Under the pieces are notes generated by a model, which saw nothing but the letters and a program-made list of their open reading frames with translations, searched no databases and was not told the origin of the DNA. DNA of 64,000 nt from Rhizobium sp. CSW-27 (GTDB lineage: Bacteria; Pseudomonadota; Alphaproteobacteria; Rhizobiales; Rhizobiaceae). The translations under genes were made by a program, and so were the position numbers. Position 1 is the first letter of the stretch, and each line of letters begins with the position of its first letter. Below are positions 26,757 to 36,648 of this stretch, one piece after another. The DNA is taken from the NCBI RefSeq assembly GCF_018760785.1, contig NZ_JAHHZO010000002.1, positions 608,295 to 672,294 of the forward strand, in the 5' to 3' direction.

Positions 26757-28406
26757 ATGACAAGGGTAACGGCACAGAAGGGCGATCCGAACTGGTGGCG
26801 GGGGGCGGTGATCTATCAGGTCTATCCGCGTTCCTTCCAGGATACGACCGGCGACGGCATCGGCGATATCCGCGGCATCACCCGGCGCCTGCCGCACATC
26901 GCCTCGCTCGGCGTCGACGCCATCTGGCTTTCGCCCTTCTTCACCTCGCCGATGGCCGACATGGGCTATGACGTCTCCGATTACTGCAACGTCGATCCGA
27001 TGTTCGGAGCGCTCGCCGATTTCGATGCGATGATGGCGGAATGCGAGCGGCTCGGCCTCAAGGTGATCATCGACCAGGTGATCTCGCACACCTCCGACCG
27101 GCATCCGTGGTTCGTGGAAAGCCGTTCGAGCCGCACCAATCCGCGCGCTGACTGGTATGTCTGGGCCGAGCCCCGGCCGGACGGCACGGCGCCCAACAAC
27201 TGGTTGTCGATCTTCGGCGGTCCGGGCTGGGAATGGGATGGCGTGCGCAAGCAGTATTACATGCACAATTTCCTCGCTTCGCAGCCGGACCTCAACTTCC
27301 ACAACCCGGATGTGCAGGATGCGGTGCTGGGCACGGTGAAATTTTGGCTGGATCGCGGCGTGCACGGCTTCCGCCTGGATACGGTGAACTACTACTTCCA
27401 TGACAAGCAGCTGCGCAGCAATCCGCCGATGGTCTACGATCCGGATTCGACGGGGCTGGAGACCGACACCAATCCCTATTCGATGCAGAACCACCTGTAT
27501 GACAAGAGCCAGCCGGAGAACATCGAGTTCCTGAAGCGTCTGCGGTCGCTGCTCGACGACTATGACTGCCGTACGACGGTGGGCGAAGTGGGCGATGGCG
27601 ACCGCTCGCTGACGACGCTCGCGATCTATACCAGCGGCAACGACAAGCTGCACATGTGCTACACCTTCGACCTGCTCAGCCCGCGCTTCACCGCCGAACA
27701 CATCCGCAGCGTCGTCTCCAAGTGCCAGGAAATCGTCACCAATGGCTGGGTCTGCTGGGCCTTCTCCAACCACGACGTGGTGCGCCATGTCAGCCGCTTC
27801 ATGGAAACGCCCGAGGAGCGCGAGGCGATCGCCCGGCTGGCGATCAGCGTCCTGAGCAGCCTGCGCGGCTCGATCTGCCTCTATCAGGGCGAGGAGCTGG
27901 GGCTGCCGGAAGCGGAGCTTTCCTTCGAGGACCTGCGCGATCCCTATGGCATCCGCTTCTGGCCGGCCTTCAAGGGCCGTGACGGATGCCGCACGCCGAT
28001 GGTGTGGGAGGCGGGCAAGCCGCTCGGCGGCTTCAGCGAGGGGACCAAGGCCTGGCTTCCCGTGCCGCCGGAACATATTGCCCTGTCGGTGGACGCGCAG
28101 GAGGCCGACGAAGGCTCGGTGCTGCACCACTATCGGCGCACGCTGGCCTTCCGCAAGGCGCATGCCGCACTTCTGGATGGCGATCTGACCTTCCTCGATA
28201 CGCAGGCGGACGTGCTCGCCTTCATCCGCGAAAAGGGCGGCGAGCGGCTGCTCTTCGTGTTCAACCTGACGCGCGAGGCCAAGGATTTTCCGCTGACCGG
28301 CGCCTTTGCCGACGGCCAGCCGACACCGATGCCGGGCTACAACCCGGCCGTCGAGGGCAAGGTGGTGAAGCTTGCACCGCTCGATGCCTTCTGCGCCCGC
28401 ATCTGA
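26757..28406 (+). CDS. aglA: Alpha-glucosidase, GH13
   Basis: A 549-residue GH13 oligosaccharide hydrolase. Catalytic residues are visible: nucleophile Asp208 in GFRLDTVNY, acid/base Glu277 in TTVGEVGDG and Asp340 in FSNHDVVRH, with the N-terminal WWRGAVIYQVYPRSFQD signature. It hydrolyses short alpha-glucosides such as maltose, sucrose or trehalulose in the cytoplasm. In other Rhizobiaceae aglA sits with an aglEFGK importer; no such transporter is seen here, so the substrate supply comes from elsewhere. GGGAG lies upstream of ATG 26757. Confidence 0.88.
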   Translation: MTRVTAQKGDPNWWRGAVIYQVYPRSFQDTTGDGIGDIRGITRRLPHIASLGVDAIWLSPFFTSPMADMGYDVSDYCNVDPMFGALADFDAMMAECERLGLKVIIDQVISHTSDRHPWFVESRSSRTNPRADWYVWAEPRPDGTAPNNWLSIFGGPGWEWDGVRKQYYMHNFLASQPDLNFHNPDVQDAVLGTVKFWLDRGVHGFRLDTVNYYFHDKQLRSNPPMVYDPDSTGLETDTNPYSMQNHLYDKSQPENIEFLKRLRSLLDDYDCRTTVGEVGDGDRSLTTLAIYTSGNDKLHMCYTFDLLSPRFTAEHIRSVVSKCQEIVTNGWVCWAFSNHDVVRHVSRFMETPEEREAIARLAISVLSSLRGSICLYQGEELGLPEAELSFEDLRDPYGIRFWPAFKGRDGCRTPMVWEAGKPLGGFSEGTKAWLPVPPEHIALSVDAQEADEGSVLHHYRRTLAFRKAHAALLDGDLTFLDTQADVLAFIREKGGERLLFVFNLTREAKDFPLTGAFADGQPTPMPGYNPAVEGKVVKLAPLDAFCARI

Positions 28407-28421
28407 CGGGGCCGGACCCTG

Positions 28422-29339
28422 TCAGGCCGAGGCCGCCGCATAGCTGGCAGGCCCGGTCTTCAGGCGGGATACATCCTGTATCGGGGGCGCGCCGAACAGC
28501 CGCCGATATTCCCGGCTGAACTGCGAGGGGCTGTCATAGCCGACCCGGTGCGCGGCGCTTGCCGCATCAAGTGCTTCCGAAAGGATGAGGCGTCGCGCTT
28601 CCTGCAGCCGCAGTTGCTTCTGGTATTGCAGCGGGCTCATCGCCGTCACTTCCCGGAAATGCTCGTGCAGCGAGGAGGTGCTCATGCGCGCCTCCTCTGC
28701 CACCCGCTCTACGCTGAACGGTTTGTCGTAGTTCTGGCGGATCCAGGCGATGGCGCGGTTCACCTGCGCCAGCCGGCTGTCCGGCATCAGCATGCGGCGC
28801 AGCTTTTCGCCCTGGTCGCCGCGCAGCAGCCGATAAAGCAGTTCCCGCTCGGCCAGCGGCGCCAGGAATGGAATGTCCTCCGGATGCTCCAGCAGGCGCA
28901 CCAGCCGCACGGCCGCCTCCAGCAGCTTCGGCTCGCTCTTGCTGAGGCAGAGCGCCTTGCCGCAGCTCTTGGTCGGCACCTGCGAGGCGGGCTGCGGCCG
29001 GATCTCCAGCATCATGGCTCCCAGCACCGTAAGGTCAAGATCGAGCTTCAGGCTGAGATAGGGCTCGTCCGGGCTTGCGCCCACCACCTGGCCGGTGATC
29101 GGCAGATCGGCGGAGGCGATCAGATGGCGCGCCGGCCCGTATTCGAACATTTCGTCGGCCAGCAGCACCTGCTTGCGCCCCTGGGCAATGATGCAGACCG
29201 AGGGTTGCTGCAGACCCTGCATCGGCTCGGTCTGCTTGGAGATTCGCACCAGAGACAGGCGCGGAATCCGCGTTGCCAATACGCCGTCATGATCGGTGTG
29301 TTGTGCAATCCGCCTTGCCAGTTCTTCCAATTCCTGCAT
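28422..29339 (-). CDS. AraC-family regulator with AraC_N domain
   Basis: A 305-residue activator. The N-terminal AraC_N-type domain (IPRLSLVRISKQTEPMQGLQ, CIIAQGRKQVLL) is followed by the double helix-turn-helix at about 215-300 (EEARMSTSSLHEHFREVTAMSP and AHRVGYDSPSQFSREYRRLFG). Of the possible starts (TTG 29384, ATG 29348, ATG 29339) the last is used because GGAG is ten bases before it. Divergent from a 45-residue small protein gene across 227 bases, where its operator probably lies. Confidence 0.85.
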   Translation of the reverse strand: MQELEELARRIAQHTDHDGVLATRIPRLSLVRISKQTEPMQGLQQPSVCIIAQGRKQVLLADEMFEYGPARHLIASADLPITGQVVGASPDEPYLSLKLDLDLTVLGAMMLEIRPQPASQVPTKSCGKALCLSKSEPKLLEAAVRLVRLLEHPEDIPFLAPLAERELLYRLLRGDQGEKLRRMLMPDSRLAQVNRAIAWIRQNYDKPFSVERVAEEARMSTSSLHEHFREVTAMSPLQYQKQLRLQEARRLILSEALDAASAAHRVGYDSPSQFSREYRRLFGAPPIQDVSRLKTGPASYAAASA

Positions 29340-29566
29340 GGTCTTCATGCTCCGTGTCGGTTTTCTGCGGCCTTTTTCCCGCAATTTCTGCCCGGATAGC
29401 TATCAGGCTTCTTGCCCTGGCTCCATCCCTTGCTCCGAACTTCCGGATTTTTGTGCAATCATCCCGGAGTCCTGGTCTACCGTCCGTCGGCCTGCGCCGG
29501 TCATATTGGCCTGGCACATGCACCTCACCGCCATCGGCGACAAGATTTCAAGGAAAGGAGACGGAG

Positions 29567-29704
29567 ATGCAGAATTTCCAGCGGCTGCTCGAAAGCCCGG
29601 CACTGTGGTTCGTGGATCTGGTGGACGCGATCCGGCAACGCCATCGCCGATCCGTCTCCCGCCGCCGCGAGGCGGATCTGCGTCGCAGATACATGAACGG
29701 CTGA
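29567..29704 (+). CDS. Small arginine-rich protein, 45 residues
   Basis: A 45-residue ORF with an excellent ribosome site (AGGAG at 29556-29560 and a closer GGAG) before ATG 29567. The N-terminal half is amphipathic and hydrophobic; the C-terminal half is very arginine-rich (RHRRSVSRRREADLRRRY). The composition recalls short DUF1127 proteins but no domain can be claimed. It is divergent from the AraC regulator. Expression is supported mainly by the ribosome site and codon use. Confidence 0.5.
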   Translation: MQNFQRLLESPALWFVDLVDAIRQRHRRSVSRRREADLRRRYMNG

Positions 29705-29785
29705 CGCGGTTTGCAGGGGGGGCGGCTTCGTACGCCCCCGCCTGAACCTTCCCCGTTTCACGTCTCTTTCGAAAGGATGCCGGCC

Positions 29786-30022
29786 ATGGCCTCCCACCCC
29801 TATTGCGGTCTCTGGATCACCAGGGACGGGTATATCCGTCACGACCTCCTGCCGAACGGCCGTTATGTCGAGGCCCGCGGCAACCGCGAGCGCGCCTATC
29901 AGGGCCGCTATGAGGTGCGCGGCAATCGAATCGACTACCGTGACGACACCGGCTTTACCGCGGACGGCGAGTTCCGCAACGATGTGCTCTACCATGCCGG
30001 GATGGAACTGCTGCGGGCCTAG
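29786..30022 (+). CDS. Atu4866-family small protein
   Basis: A 78-residue protein matching the Atu4866 family, whose solved structure is a small lipocalin-like beta barrel. The family core is seen in CGLWITRDGYIRHDLLPNGR, then YQGRYEVRGNRIDYRDDTGF and ADGEFRNDVLYHAGM. The function is unknown; such proteins often lie next to AraC regulators or oxidoreductases. ATG 29786 is used because AAGGA precedes it at proper spacing. It lies 81 bases after the small arginine-rich gene and could share its transcript. Confidence 0.75.
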   Translation: MASHPYCGLWITRDGYIRHDLLPNGRYVEARGNRERAYQGRYEVRGNRIDYRDDTGFTADGEFRNDVLYHAGMELLRA

Positions 30023-30141
30023 CGGTGTGACGGCGATTTCGGTTGCTCGCCGATCACTTCCTGTCCACGCCCGGCCAGGTGACACATTTTGGCCACGGAA
30101 CCCGATAACGTGAGGCGCGGGTTTCACAAGGGCTTGAACGC

Positions 30142-31938
30142 ATGACGGCATTGACAGCGCGCGCGCTGATGCAGCGCAACAGGGATGGATTCGGCTTCAT
30201 ACATCCTGCGCAGACCGTCATCCGTTTTTCCTTCGTCAGCCACTGGCGCGTCAGCTGTGCGCTGGTGCTGCTGGCGGTGGGCGCGAGCGCCTTTCTGGGC
30301 GAATGCATGGCCTTCTCCATCGCCAGGGCGCCGGTTCCCCAGCAGTCCGTGGTGCTGCGCAGCGCCCGCCGCAAGCCGGTCAGCACGCCGAAACAGGGGC
30401 GTGTCTGGGTTCCGACCGTGGCGGCCGCTGCCCCGAAGCTCGATCTCATTGAGCGCATGAGCGACGGATCGCTGGCGAAATCCGCCTATTTCGATGTCTC
30501 GCTCGATCTTTCCGCCGAGGCGTCGCGCGCGCCGCAAGAACCGGCCACGCTCGCTGCCTATCAGGAGGCGGAGCCGTCTTCGTCCGATCCCTTCAATCTG
30601 GTGCTTCGAGCGTCCCAGAATGGCGAGAAGCCGGCGCTGCATGTGGCCAAGGGTGCGCGGCCCGTGCCGGTGCGCGGCGAGCCGATCAATGTCAGCGTGG
30701 CGCCGGCCCGGCCCTCGGGCCATATCCGGCGGCTCGTCTCGCTGCCCGCGCGGGAGGAACTCTTGCGCAACATCGAGGGCGCGGTCGACGTCACGGAAGC
30801 GGATTTCGTCAATCTGGCCCGCGAACTCGGCTCCGACAGCGTGAAGCCCGGCGAGGAGCTGGATATTCTGCTGGAAGAGCGGCCGGAACGGCCGGATGCG
30901 CCGCAGATCGTGTTTGCCCGCCATGTCTCGCATCGTCGGGGCGAACGCTTTCTTGCCCGGCGCGACGACGGCACCTTCCAGACGGTGAGTGACCGCCATC
31001 TCTACGACCGTCTGCTGGCGGAGGCGATCGCCGCCGAAAGCCAGCCGGGCGCCAGGGCACGCCTGACGCCACAGGAGAGCCGCGATCTCAACCGCGCCGC
31101 CGCCGATTATCCCAAGCTGATCGCGCATCTCAGGCATTCGAAGGTGCCGCCGCGCGTCTGTCTGCAGGTGGTGCAGCTTATGAAGGTCAACGGTCTCGAA
31201 TGGTCGTCGGCCGACGACCTGCCGCAACTGGACGTCATCTACCGCAAGACCGAGGATGACGGCGACCAGCTGGTTTCCGTCACCCTGCACGAGGGAGACA
31301 GCGAGCGCCGTTTCTATCGCTATGCCACCTCCGGCGACGGCAAGGCCGAGTTCTTCGACCATGGTGGCCATTCGGTCTCCAAGACGCTGATGGAAAAGCC
31401 GGTGGCTGCGGGCCGGCTGGGCGACGGCTTCGGCTGGCGCATCCATCCCATCCTCAAGGTGCGCAAGTTCCACAATGGCGTGGATTTTGCCGCCCCCAAG
31501 GGCTCGCCCATCGTGGCGGCCGGCGATGGCGTGGTCGAGAAAATCTCCTGGGAGGCCGGTTACGGCAAGTTCGTCCGCATTCGCCACGATGGCGGCTACG
31601 AGACGACCTATGCCCATATCGACGGCACGCCGAAGGATCTGAAGATCGGCCAGCGTGTCTCGCAGGGGCAGGTGATCGCCTTTGTCGGATCCACCGGCCT
31701 CTCCACCGGGCCGCATCTCTATTACGAGCTGCGGGTGGGCGATCACTATGCCGATCCGACCAAGGCGCATATGTCGGCCGGCACGGTGCTGCGCGGCAAG
31801 GCGCTGGAGGAGTTCAACCGCGAGGTGGCCCGAGTCGAGGCCATTACCGATGCGATCAGGACGTCTGCCAGCAGCGCCGCCAAGGCGGTTGCCCATGTGC
31901 TGAAGGCCGATGGCGACGACAATCGCCATGTGGAATAG
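30142..31938 (+). CDS. M23 (LytM-like) peptidase-like envelope protein
   Basis: A 598-residue protein with an N-terminal membrane anchor (about residues 37-57), a long variable periplasmic region and a C-terminal LytM/M23 domain at about 430-545. The zinc ligands His444 and Asp448 (FHNGVDF) and His in TTYAHIDG are kept. In the last motif, normally HLHYE, the sequence reads HLYYE: the second His, a zinc ligand in LytM, is Tyr527. It may therefore be a degenerate M23 protein that activates another hydrolase rather than cutting peptidoglycan itself. Family call sure; activity doubtful. Confidence 0.85.
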   Translation: MTALTARALMQRNRDGFGFIHPAQTVIRFSFVSHWRVSCALVLLAVGASAFLGECMAFSIARAPVPQQSVVLRSARRKPVSTPKQGRVWVPTVAAAAPKLDLIERMSDGSLAKSAYFDVSLDLSAEASRAPQEPATLAAYQEAEPSSSDPFNLVLRASQNGEKPALHVAKGARPVPVRGEPINVSVAPARPSGHIRRLVSLPAREELLRNIEGAVDVTEADFVNLARELGSDSVKPGEELDILLEERPERPDAPQIVFARHVSHRRGERFLARRDDGTFQTVSDRHLYDRLLAEAIAAESQPGARARLTPQESRDLNRAAADYPKLIAHLRHSKVPPRVCLQVVQLMKVNGLEWSSADDLPQLDVIYRKTEDDGDQLVSVTLHEGDSERRFYRYATSGDGKAEFFDHGGHSVSKTLMEKPVAAGRLGDGFGWRIHPILKVRKFHNGVDFAAPKGSPIVAAGDGVVEKISWEAGYGKFVRIRHDGGYETTYAHIDGTPKDLKIGQRVSQGQVIAFVGSTGLSTGPHLYYELRVGDHYADPTKAHMSAGTVLRGKALEEFNREVARVEAITDAIRTSASSAAKAVAHVLKADGDDNRHVE

Positions 31939-31956
31939 TCTGCTGCGTCCGCCGCC

Positions 31957-33651
31957 TCAGTCGAGCAGCCGGAACTGATCCACATCCACCATGCCGCGAT
32001 CGGAAATCTTCAGGTGCGGGATGACCGGCAGCGGCAGGAAGGCCACCTGCAGGAAGGGTTCCGCCAGCGTGGTGCCGAGCGCATAGGCGGCCTTGCGCAG
32101 CCCGACCAGCGTGTCACGCACCCGCTCATAGGGCTCCAGGCTCATCAGGCCCGCCACCGGCAGGGCGATCTCGCCCGTCACCCGCCCGTCTTCCACCACC
32201 ACGAAGCCGCCATGAATATCGGAGAGCCGGTTGACGGCCACCGCCATGTCCTCCTCGCTGACACCCACCACGCAGATATTGTGGCTGTCATGCCCGACGG
32301 TGGAGGCGATCGCACCCTTCTTCAGGCCGAAGCCCTGCACGAAGCCGTTGGCATGGTTGCCGTTCTTGCCGTGGCGCTCGATGACGGCGACCCTGATGAT
32401 GTCATTGGCGAGATCGACGGTCGTCTGGTTGCCGGAGGAGGGCAGGCGGTAGCGGCGATGCTCGGTGATGATCTTGCCGGGCAGCACGCCGATGACGGGC
32501 TGTTCCTCGGCCTTCGCCGGCACGGCGAAATCGGCGGCCTTGACGATGCGCGCCTTGACGCTGTCGAGACCGACCGGGGCAACCGGCCGGCGCGTTGCAA
32601 AAAGCTCGGCCGTTACCTGCCGGCCGCCGGCAAACACCATCTGCGCCTTGCAGTTTTCCAGGCTGTCGATGATGACGAGATCGGCGCGCCAGCCGGGAGC
32701 GACCAGGCCGCGGTCGCGAAGGCCGAAGGCACGGGCGGCCGAAATGGAGGCGGCGCGATAGATGGCAAGCGGCTCCACGCCATGGGCAATGGCGGTGCGG
32801 ATCATGAAATCGAGATGGCCTTCCTCGGCAATGTCGAGGGGATTGCGGTCATCGGTGCAGAGCGCCAGATATGGCGACAGACGTTCCGTGATGATCGGCA
32901 TCAGCGCATGCAGATCCTTGGAAACGGAGCCTTCCCGCACCAGAATGTGCATGCCCTTGCGGATCTTTTCGAGCGCCTCGGCCGCACTCGTCGCCTCGTG
33001 TTCGGTGCGGATGCCGGCGGAGAGGTAGCCGTTGAGACCGAGGCCGGAGAGAAGCGGCGCGTGCCCGTCGATGTGGCCGCCCTGGAAGGCCTCGAGCTTG
33101 GCCATGCAGACCGGATCCTTGTGGATGACGCCCGGAAAATTCATGAACTCCGCAAGCCCGATCACCTTCGGATGGCTGCGGAAGGGCAGCAGCCGCTCGA
33201 TCGGCAGGTCGGCGCCCGCCGTCTCCAGATGCGTGGCCGGCACGCAGGAGGAGAGCTGGACGCGGATGTCCATGATGGTTTCCAGCGCCGAATCGAGAAA
33301 GAACTGGATGCCCTCGGTGCCGATCACATTGGCGATCTCGTGCGGATCGCAGATTGCCGTCGTCACGCCATAGGGCAGTACGCAGCGATCAAACTCGTGC
33401 GGGGTCACCAGCGAGCTTTCGATGTGCAGATGCGTATCGATGAATCCCGGCACGACAATGCGCCCGGTGATGTCGATCTCCTGCGCGCCCTCATACGCCT
33501 CGCAGGTGCCGACGATGGTATCGCCGCAGATGGCGATGTCGGAGGCGACAAGCTCGCCGGTGACGAGATCGAAGAAGCGGCCGCCCTTCAGCACGATGTC
33601 GGCGGCTACGCGGCCCGTTCCCTGGTCAATGCGGCTCTCAAGATCGCTCAT
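31957..33651 (-). CDS. ade: Adenine deaminase
   Basis: A 564-residue amidohydrolase converting adenine to hypoxanthine. The metal-binding HxH is His74/His76 in [23 protein letters not shown] and [11 protein letters not shown] follow, and the adenine-deaminase C-terminal domain carries [12 protein letters not shown] and GGFVVVEDG. The length agrees with the bacterial Ade family. Its product feeds the xdhABC enzyme encoded 20 kb away. Convergent with the M23-like gene. Confidence 0.95.
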   Translation of the reverse strand: MSDLESRIDQGTGRVAADIVLKGGRFFDLVTGELVASDIAICGDTIVGTCEAYEGAQEIDITGRIVVPGFIDTHLHIESSLVTPHEFDRCVLPYGVTTAICDPHEIANVIGTEGIQFFLDSALETIMDIRVQLSSCVPATHLETAGADLPIERLLPFRSHPKVIGLAEFMNFPGVIHKDPVCMAKLEAFQGGHIDGHAPLLSGLGLNGYLSAGIRTEHEATSAAEALEKIRKGMHILVREGSVSKDLHALMPIITERLSPYLALCTDDRNPLDIAEEGHLDFMIRTAIAHGVEPLAIYRAASISAARAFGLRDRGLVAPGWRADLVIIDSLENCKAQMVFAGGRQVTAELFATRRPVAPVGLDSVKARIVKAADFAVPAKAEEQPVIGVLPGKIITEHRRYRLPSSGNQTTVDLANDIIRVAVIERHGKNGNHANGFVQGFGLKKGAIASTVGHDSHNICVVGVSEEDMAVAVNRLSDIHGGFVVVEDGRVTGEIALPVAGLMSLEPYERVRDTLVGLRKAAYALGTTLAEPFLQVAFLPLPVIPHLKISDRGMVDVDQFRLLD

Positions 33652-33829
33652 CGTCTACCCCGGTCTGATTCAATGACGAGAGATTACCGGCAGGCGCCCA
33701 AGGCGGGAAGGGGCAGGGCGGCATTTGGTTCCCGCGTCGCAGCATAGTGCCTGCGTCTCATCGGGAAACGGCTCGGGAGGTCCGCGTCCCGGCATTGCGT
33801 CAGAGGGGCGGGCACACCATGTGGAGTGC

Positions 33830-34252
33830 ATGGCCAGCAGCAATTTCGACAACAACACCGGCGGCCCGGTCATCGTCTTCGACGGAGACTGCGTCCTCTG
33901 TTCGGCAAGTGCCCGCTTCGTTCTGCGCCATGACCGCCGGAAACGGTTCCGGCTGGCGGCGATGCAAAGCCCGGCGGGGGCGGCGCTCAGCCGTCAGCAT
34001 GGCATCGATCCGGACGATCCGCAGACGATCCTGCTCGTGCAGGGCGATCACGCCCTGCAGGACAGCGGAGCCGTGCTTGCGATTGCCGGCGGGCTGGGCT
34101 TTCCGTGGAGCCTCTTGCTGTTGCTGCGGATCGTGCCGCGCGGCCTGCGCGATCGCCTCTATCGTCTTGTGGCGCGCAATCGCTACCGCCTGTTCGGTCG
34201 CCGCCCGCAATGCTTCGTCGCCGCGCCTCAGGATCGTGACCGCATCCTGTGA
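33830..34252 (+). CDS. DCC-family thiol-disulfide oxidoreductase-like protein (DUF393)
   Basis: A 140-residue DUF393 protein. The DxxCxxC-type signature FDGDCVLCS at about residues 18-26 names the family, and CFVAA near the end completes it. DCC proteins are thioredoxin-fold-like and of unknown function. ATG 33830 follows GGAG closely; an upstream extension is weakly supported. Divergent from ade across a 178-base spacer. Confidence 0.85.
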   Translation: MASSNFDNNTGGPVIVFDGDCVLCSASARFVLRHDRRKRFRLAAMQSPAGAALSRQHGIDPDDPQTILLVQGDHALQDSGAVLAIAGGLGFPWSLLLLLRIVPRGLRDRLYRLVARNRYRLFGRRPQCFVAAPQDRDRIL

Positions 34253-34258
34253 ATGCAT

Positions 34259-34639
34259 TCAGTTGGAGGGGGCGGTGATTTCCATGGAAAAACCATCACG
34301 GCTGCAGCGGCGGACCTCTTCCGGCCCCGGGCGCCGCGCGCCTTCGCCGACTCGATCCCAGGACATGCGGGTGGCGGTGCCGCAGTCAAAACCGCTGTCC
34401 GGCAGTTTGCGCGGTGGAGCGACCACCGGTTCGGTGGGCATTGTCGGCGTCTCGCCCTTGCCAGCCTTGCCCCAATCGATCGTCGCGGCATCGTCTGCGG
34501 CTGCCGATCCTGCGCAGGCAAGAATGATTGCCACAACGGTGGGCAGCACGTTCACGGGAAGACAGGTCCCTTTCGGAGCAAGGTGATGGTGCGGGGGCAC
34601 ACTCGCATTGCGCCGCGCCCCCGCATCGTTTTCCGTCAT
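34259..34639 (-). CDS. Small exported protein of unknown function
   Basis: A 126-codon frame whose ATG overlaps the stop of the aminotransferase gene by one base (TGATG), so it is probably coupled to it. The hydrophobic stretch VLPTVVAIILACAGSAAADD looks like a signal peptide, which would fit a start at GTG 34555 better than the long N-terminus at 34639; both are possible. The mature part has two Cys (CGTATRMSWDRVGEGARR and RRCSRDG). No family recognised. Confidence 0.55.
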   Translation of the reverse strand: MTENDAGARRNASVPPHHHLAPKGTCLPVNVLPTVVAIILACAGSAAADDAATIDWGKAGKGETPTMPTEPVVAPPRKLPDSGFDCGTATRMSWDRVGEGARRPGPEEVRRCSRDGFSMEITAPSN

Positions 34640-35967
34640 CAGATATTCGCGTTCAAGATCTCGCGCAGCTTGCCGAAAATCTCGTCGATATGGTGCTTCT
34701 CGACGATCAGCGGCGGCGACATGGCGATGATGTCGCCCGTCGTGCGGATCAGGAGACCGTCCTCATAGGCCTTCAGGAAGGCGGAGAAGGCGCGCTTCGT
34801 GGGCTCGCCGGCGATCGGATCGAGTTCGATCGCGCCGATCAGGCCGAGATTGCGGATGTCGATGACGTTCTTGCAATCCTTCAGCGAGTGCAGGCCCTCT
34901 TCCCAGTAGGAGGAGATGTCGGCAGCGCGTTCGAACAGACCCTCTTCCTTGTAGGTATCGAGCGTGGCCAGTGCTGCAGCCGAGGCGATCGGGTTGCCGG
35001 AATAGGTGTAGCCGTGGAAGAACTCGATGAGGTGTTCCGGGCCGTTCATGAAGGCATCGTGGATTTCGGCGGTGACGAAGACGGCGCCCATCGGGATCAC
35101 GCCATTGGTCAGGCCCTTGGCGGTCACCATGATGTCCGGCTTCACGTCGAAATACTGCGCGGCAAACGGCGCGCCGAGACGGCCATAGCCGGTGATGACT
35201 TCGTCGAAGATCAGCAGGATGCCGTGCTTGGTGCAGATCTCGCGCAGCTTCTGCAGATAGCCCTTCGGCGGAATGAGCACGCCGGTGGAGCCGGCAACCG
35301 GCTCGACGATCACTGCGGCAACGGTGGAGGCATCATGCAGCGTGACGATGCGCTCGAGTTCGGTTGCCAGATCGCCGCCATGCTCCGGCTGTCCACGGGT
35401 AAAGGCGTTCTTGCCCGGAAGATGTGTGTGCGGCATGTGGTCGACGCCGGTCAGCAGCGTGCCGAACATCTTGCGGTTGGCGACGATGCCGCCGACGGAA
35501 ATGCCACCGAAATTGACGCCGTGATAGCCGCGCTCGCGGCCGATCAGGCGGAAGCGGGCGCCATTGCCCTTGGCGCGGTGATAGGCGATCGCCACCTTGA
35601 GCGCGGTATCGACCGATTCGGAGCCGGAATTGGTGTAGAGCACGTGCTCCAGGCCTTCCGGCGCGATGTCGACGAGGCGGTTCGCCAGTTCGAACGCCTT
35701 CGGATGGCCGAGCTGGAAGGCCGGCGCGTAATCCAGCTCACCGGCCTGTTCGCGGATCGCCTCGGTGATCTTCGGGCGGCAATGGCCGGCATTCACGCAC
35801 CAAAGACCCGCCGTCGCATCGAGAACCTGGCGCCCGTCATGCGTCGTGTAGTGCATGTCCCTTGCGGACACGAACAGGCGCGGCTCCTTCTTGAACTGGC
35901 GGTTGGCGGTGAAAGGCATCCAGAACGCCCGCAAGTCGTTCGGGGCGGTATTCAGGCGGTTCGACAT
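34639..35967 (-). CDS. Class III aminotransferase, omega-amino acid:pyruvate type
   Basis: A 442-residue PLP-dependent class III aminotransferase. PLP Lys284 lies in VTAKGLTNG, the ring-nitrogen Asp255 in IFDEVITGYGR, and the phosphate loop in TNSGSESVDTALKVA. ATAGLWCVNAGHCRPKI is the signature of the omega-amino acid (beta-alanine):pyruvate group. It probably transfers amino groups from beta-alanine or similar diamines/taurine to pyruvate. ATG 35967 is chosen from two adjacent ATGs by its GGAG spacing. Confidence 0.88.
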   Translation of the reverse strand: MSNRLNTAPNDLRAFWMPFTANRQFKKEPRLFVSARDMHYTTHDGRQVLDATAGLWCVNAGHCRPKITEAIREQAGELDYAPAFQLGHPKAFELANRLVDIAPEGLEHVLYTNSGSESVDTALKVAIAYHRAKGNGARFRLIGRERGYHGVNFGGISVGGIVANRKMFGTLLTGVDHMPHTHLPGKNAFTRGQPEHGGDLATELERIVTLHDASTVAAVIVEPVAGSTGVLIPPKGYLQKLREICTKHGILLIFDEVITGYGRLGAPFAAQYFDVKPDIMVTAKGLTNGVIPMGAVFVTAEIHDAFMNGPEHLIEFFHGYTYSGNPIASAAALATLDTYKEEGLFERAADISSYWEEGLHSLKDCKNVIDIRNLGLIGAIELDPIAGEPTKRAFSAFLKAYEDGLLIRTTGDIIAMSPPLIVEKHHIDEIFGKLREILNANI

Positions 35968-36249
35968 CATGATCTCCATGGCCTTCTTTTCCATGACGGG
36001 GGCCATATCCCGGTCGCCGCCCGTTCCCCGGGGCGGTGCGATGCCGGGCAGGTTATCAAGCGCCCGCGAGCCGTCAAGCGCTGTTCAGCGCCCTTGCATC
36101 GTCTTGCTGCGTCATGTGCGATCGCAAAAAGCAAACGGGCGCCACCATGCATGGCAACGCCCGGTCACGCATTTCCGGCGATGGCTGGAACCCGCCCAGA
36201 TTCACACCCCGCCGTCTTGACGGATTTCAACCCGATGTCAGCGCTGTCA

Positions 36250-36561
36250 TCAGGCCGCAGATTTAGCGGGCTCAGGCTCGCAATACAGCGTTTCCAGTGT
36301 TTCGAGAACCTTCATCACGGCCTCTGCGGAGCTGGAATAGTAGATGGTCTGCGCATCGCGACGGGTATTGACCAGCTTTTGTGCGCGCAGCTTGGAGAGA
36401 TGCTGCGAAAGAGCGGACTGGCTGAGGCCGACCTTCGTTGCAAGCGCACCGACTGCGACTTCGCCCTTCACCAGGCAACACAAGATCATCAGCCGCTTCG
36501 GATTGGCCATGGCGGACAGCAGATTTGCGGCTGCAGCCGAATGCTCAGTGAGTTGGGTCAT
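36250..36561 (-). CDS. nolR: ArsR-family regulator, NolR-like
   Basis: A 103-residue winged-helix regulator. The whole core (NLLSAMANPKRL, GALATKVGLSQSALSQHLSKLRAQ, NTRRDAQTIYYSSSAEAV) agrees with NolR, the Rhizobiaceae global repressor of nodulation, exopolysaccharide and plasmid-transfer genes, better than with metal-sensing ArsR proteins; no metal-binding Cys cluster is visible apart from Cys28/29. In NolR the recognition helix includes the QSALSQHLSKL stretch. A possible NolR operator lies upstream. The name is a family assignment. Confidence 0.8.
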   Translation of the reverse strand: MTQLTEHSAAAANLLSAMANPKRLMILCCLVKGEVAVGALATKVGLSQSALSQHLSKLRAQKLVNTRRDAQTIYYSSSAEAVMKVLETLETLYCEPEPAKSAA

Positions 36562-36648
36562 CTCTTAATCCCTCAGTCATCCCCTAGCAATGTTGACCTA
36601 CCTGAAGGTCGGTACAACGTGTCAGAAATCTAGCAAGTTTCGGAAAGG

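Noticed and set aside
36036..36266. Short plus-strand frames between the aminotransferase and nolR genes
   Set aside because: No ribosome site, no family and composition of non-coding DNA; the spacer holds only promoter-like sequence.
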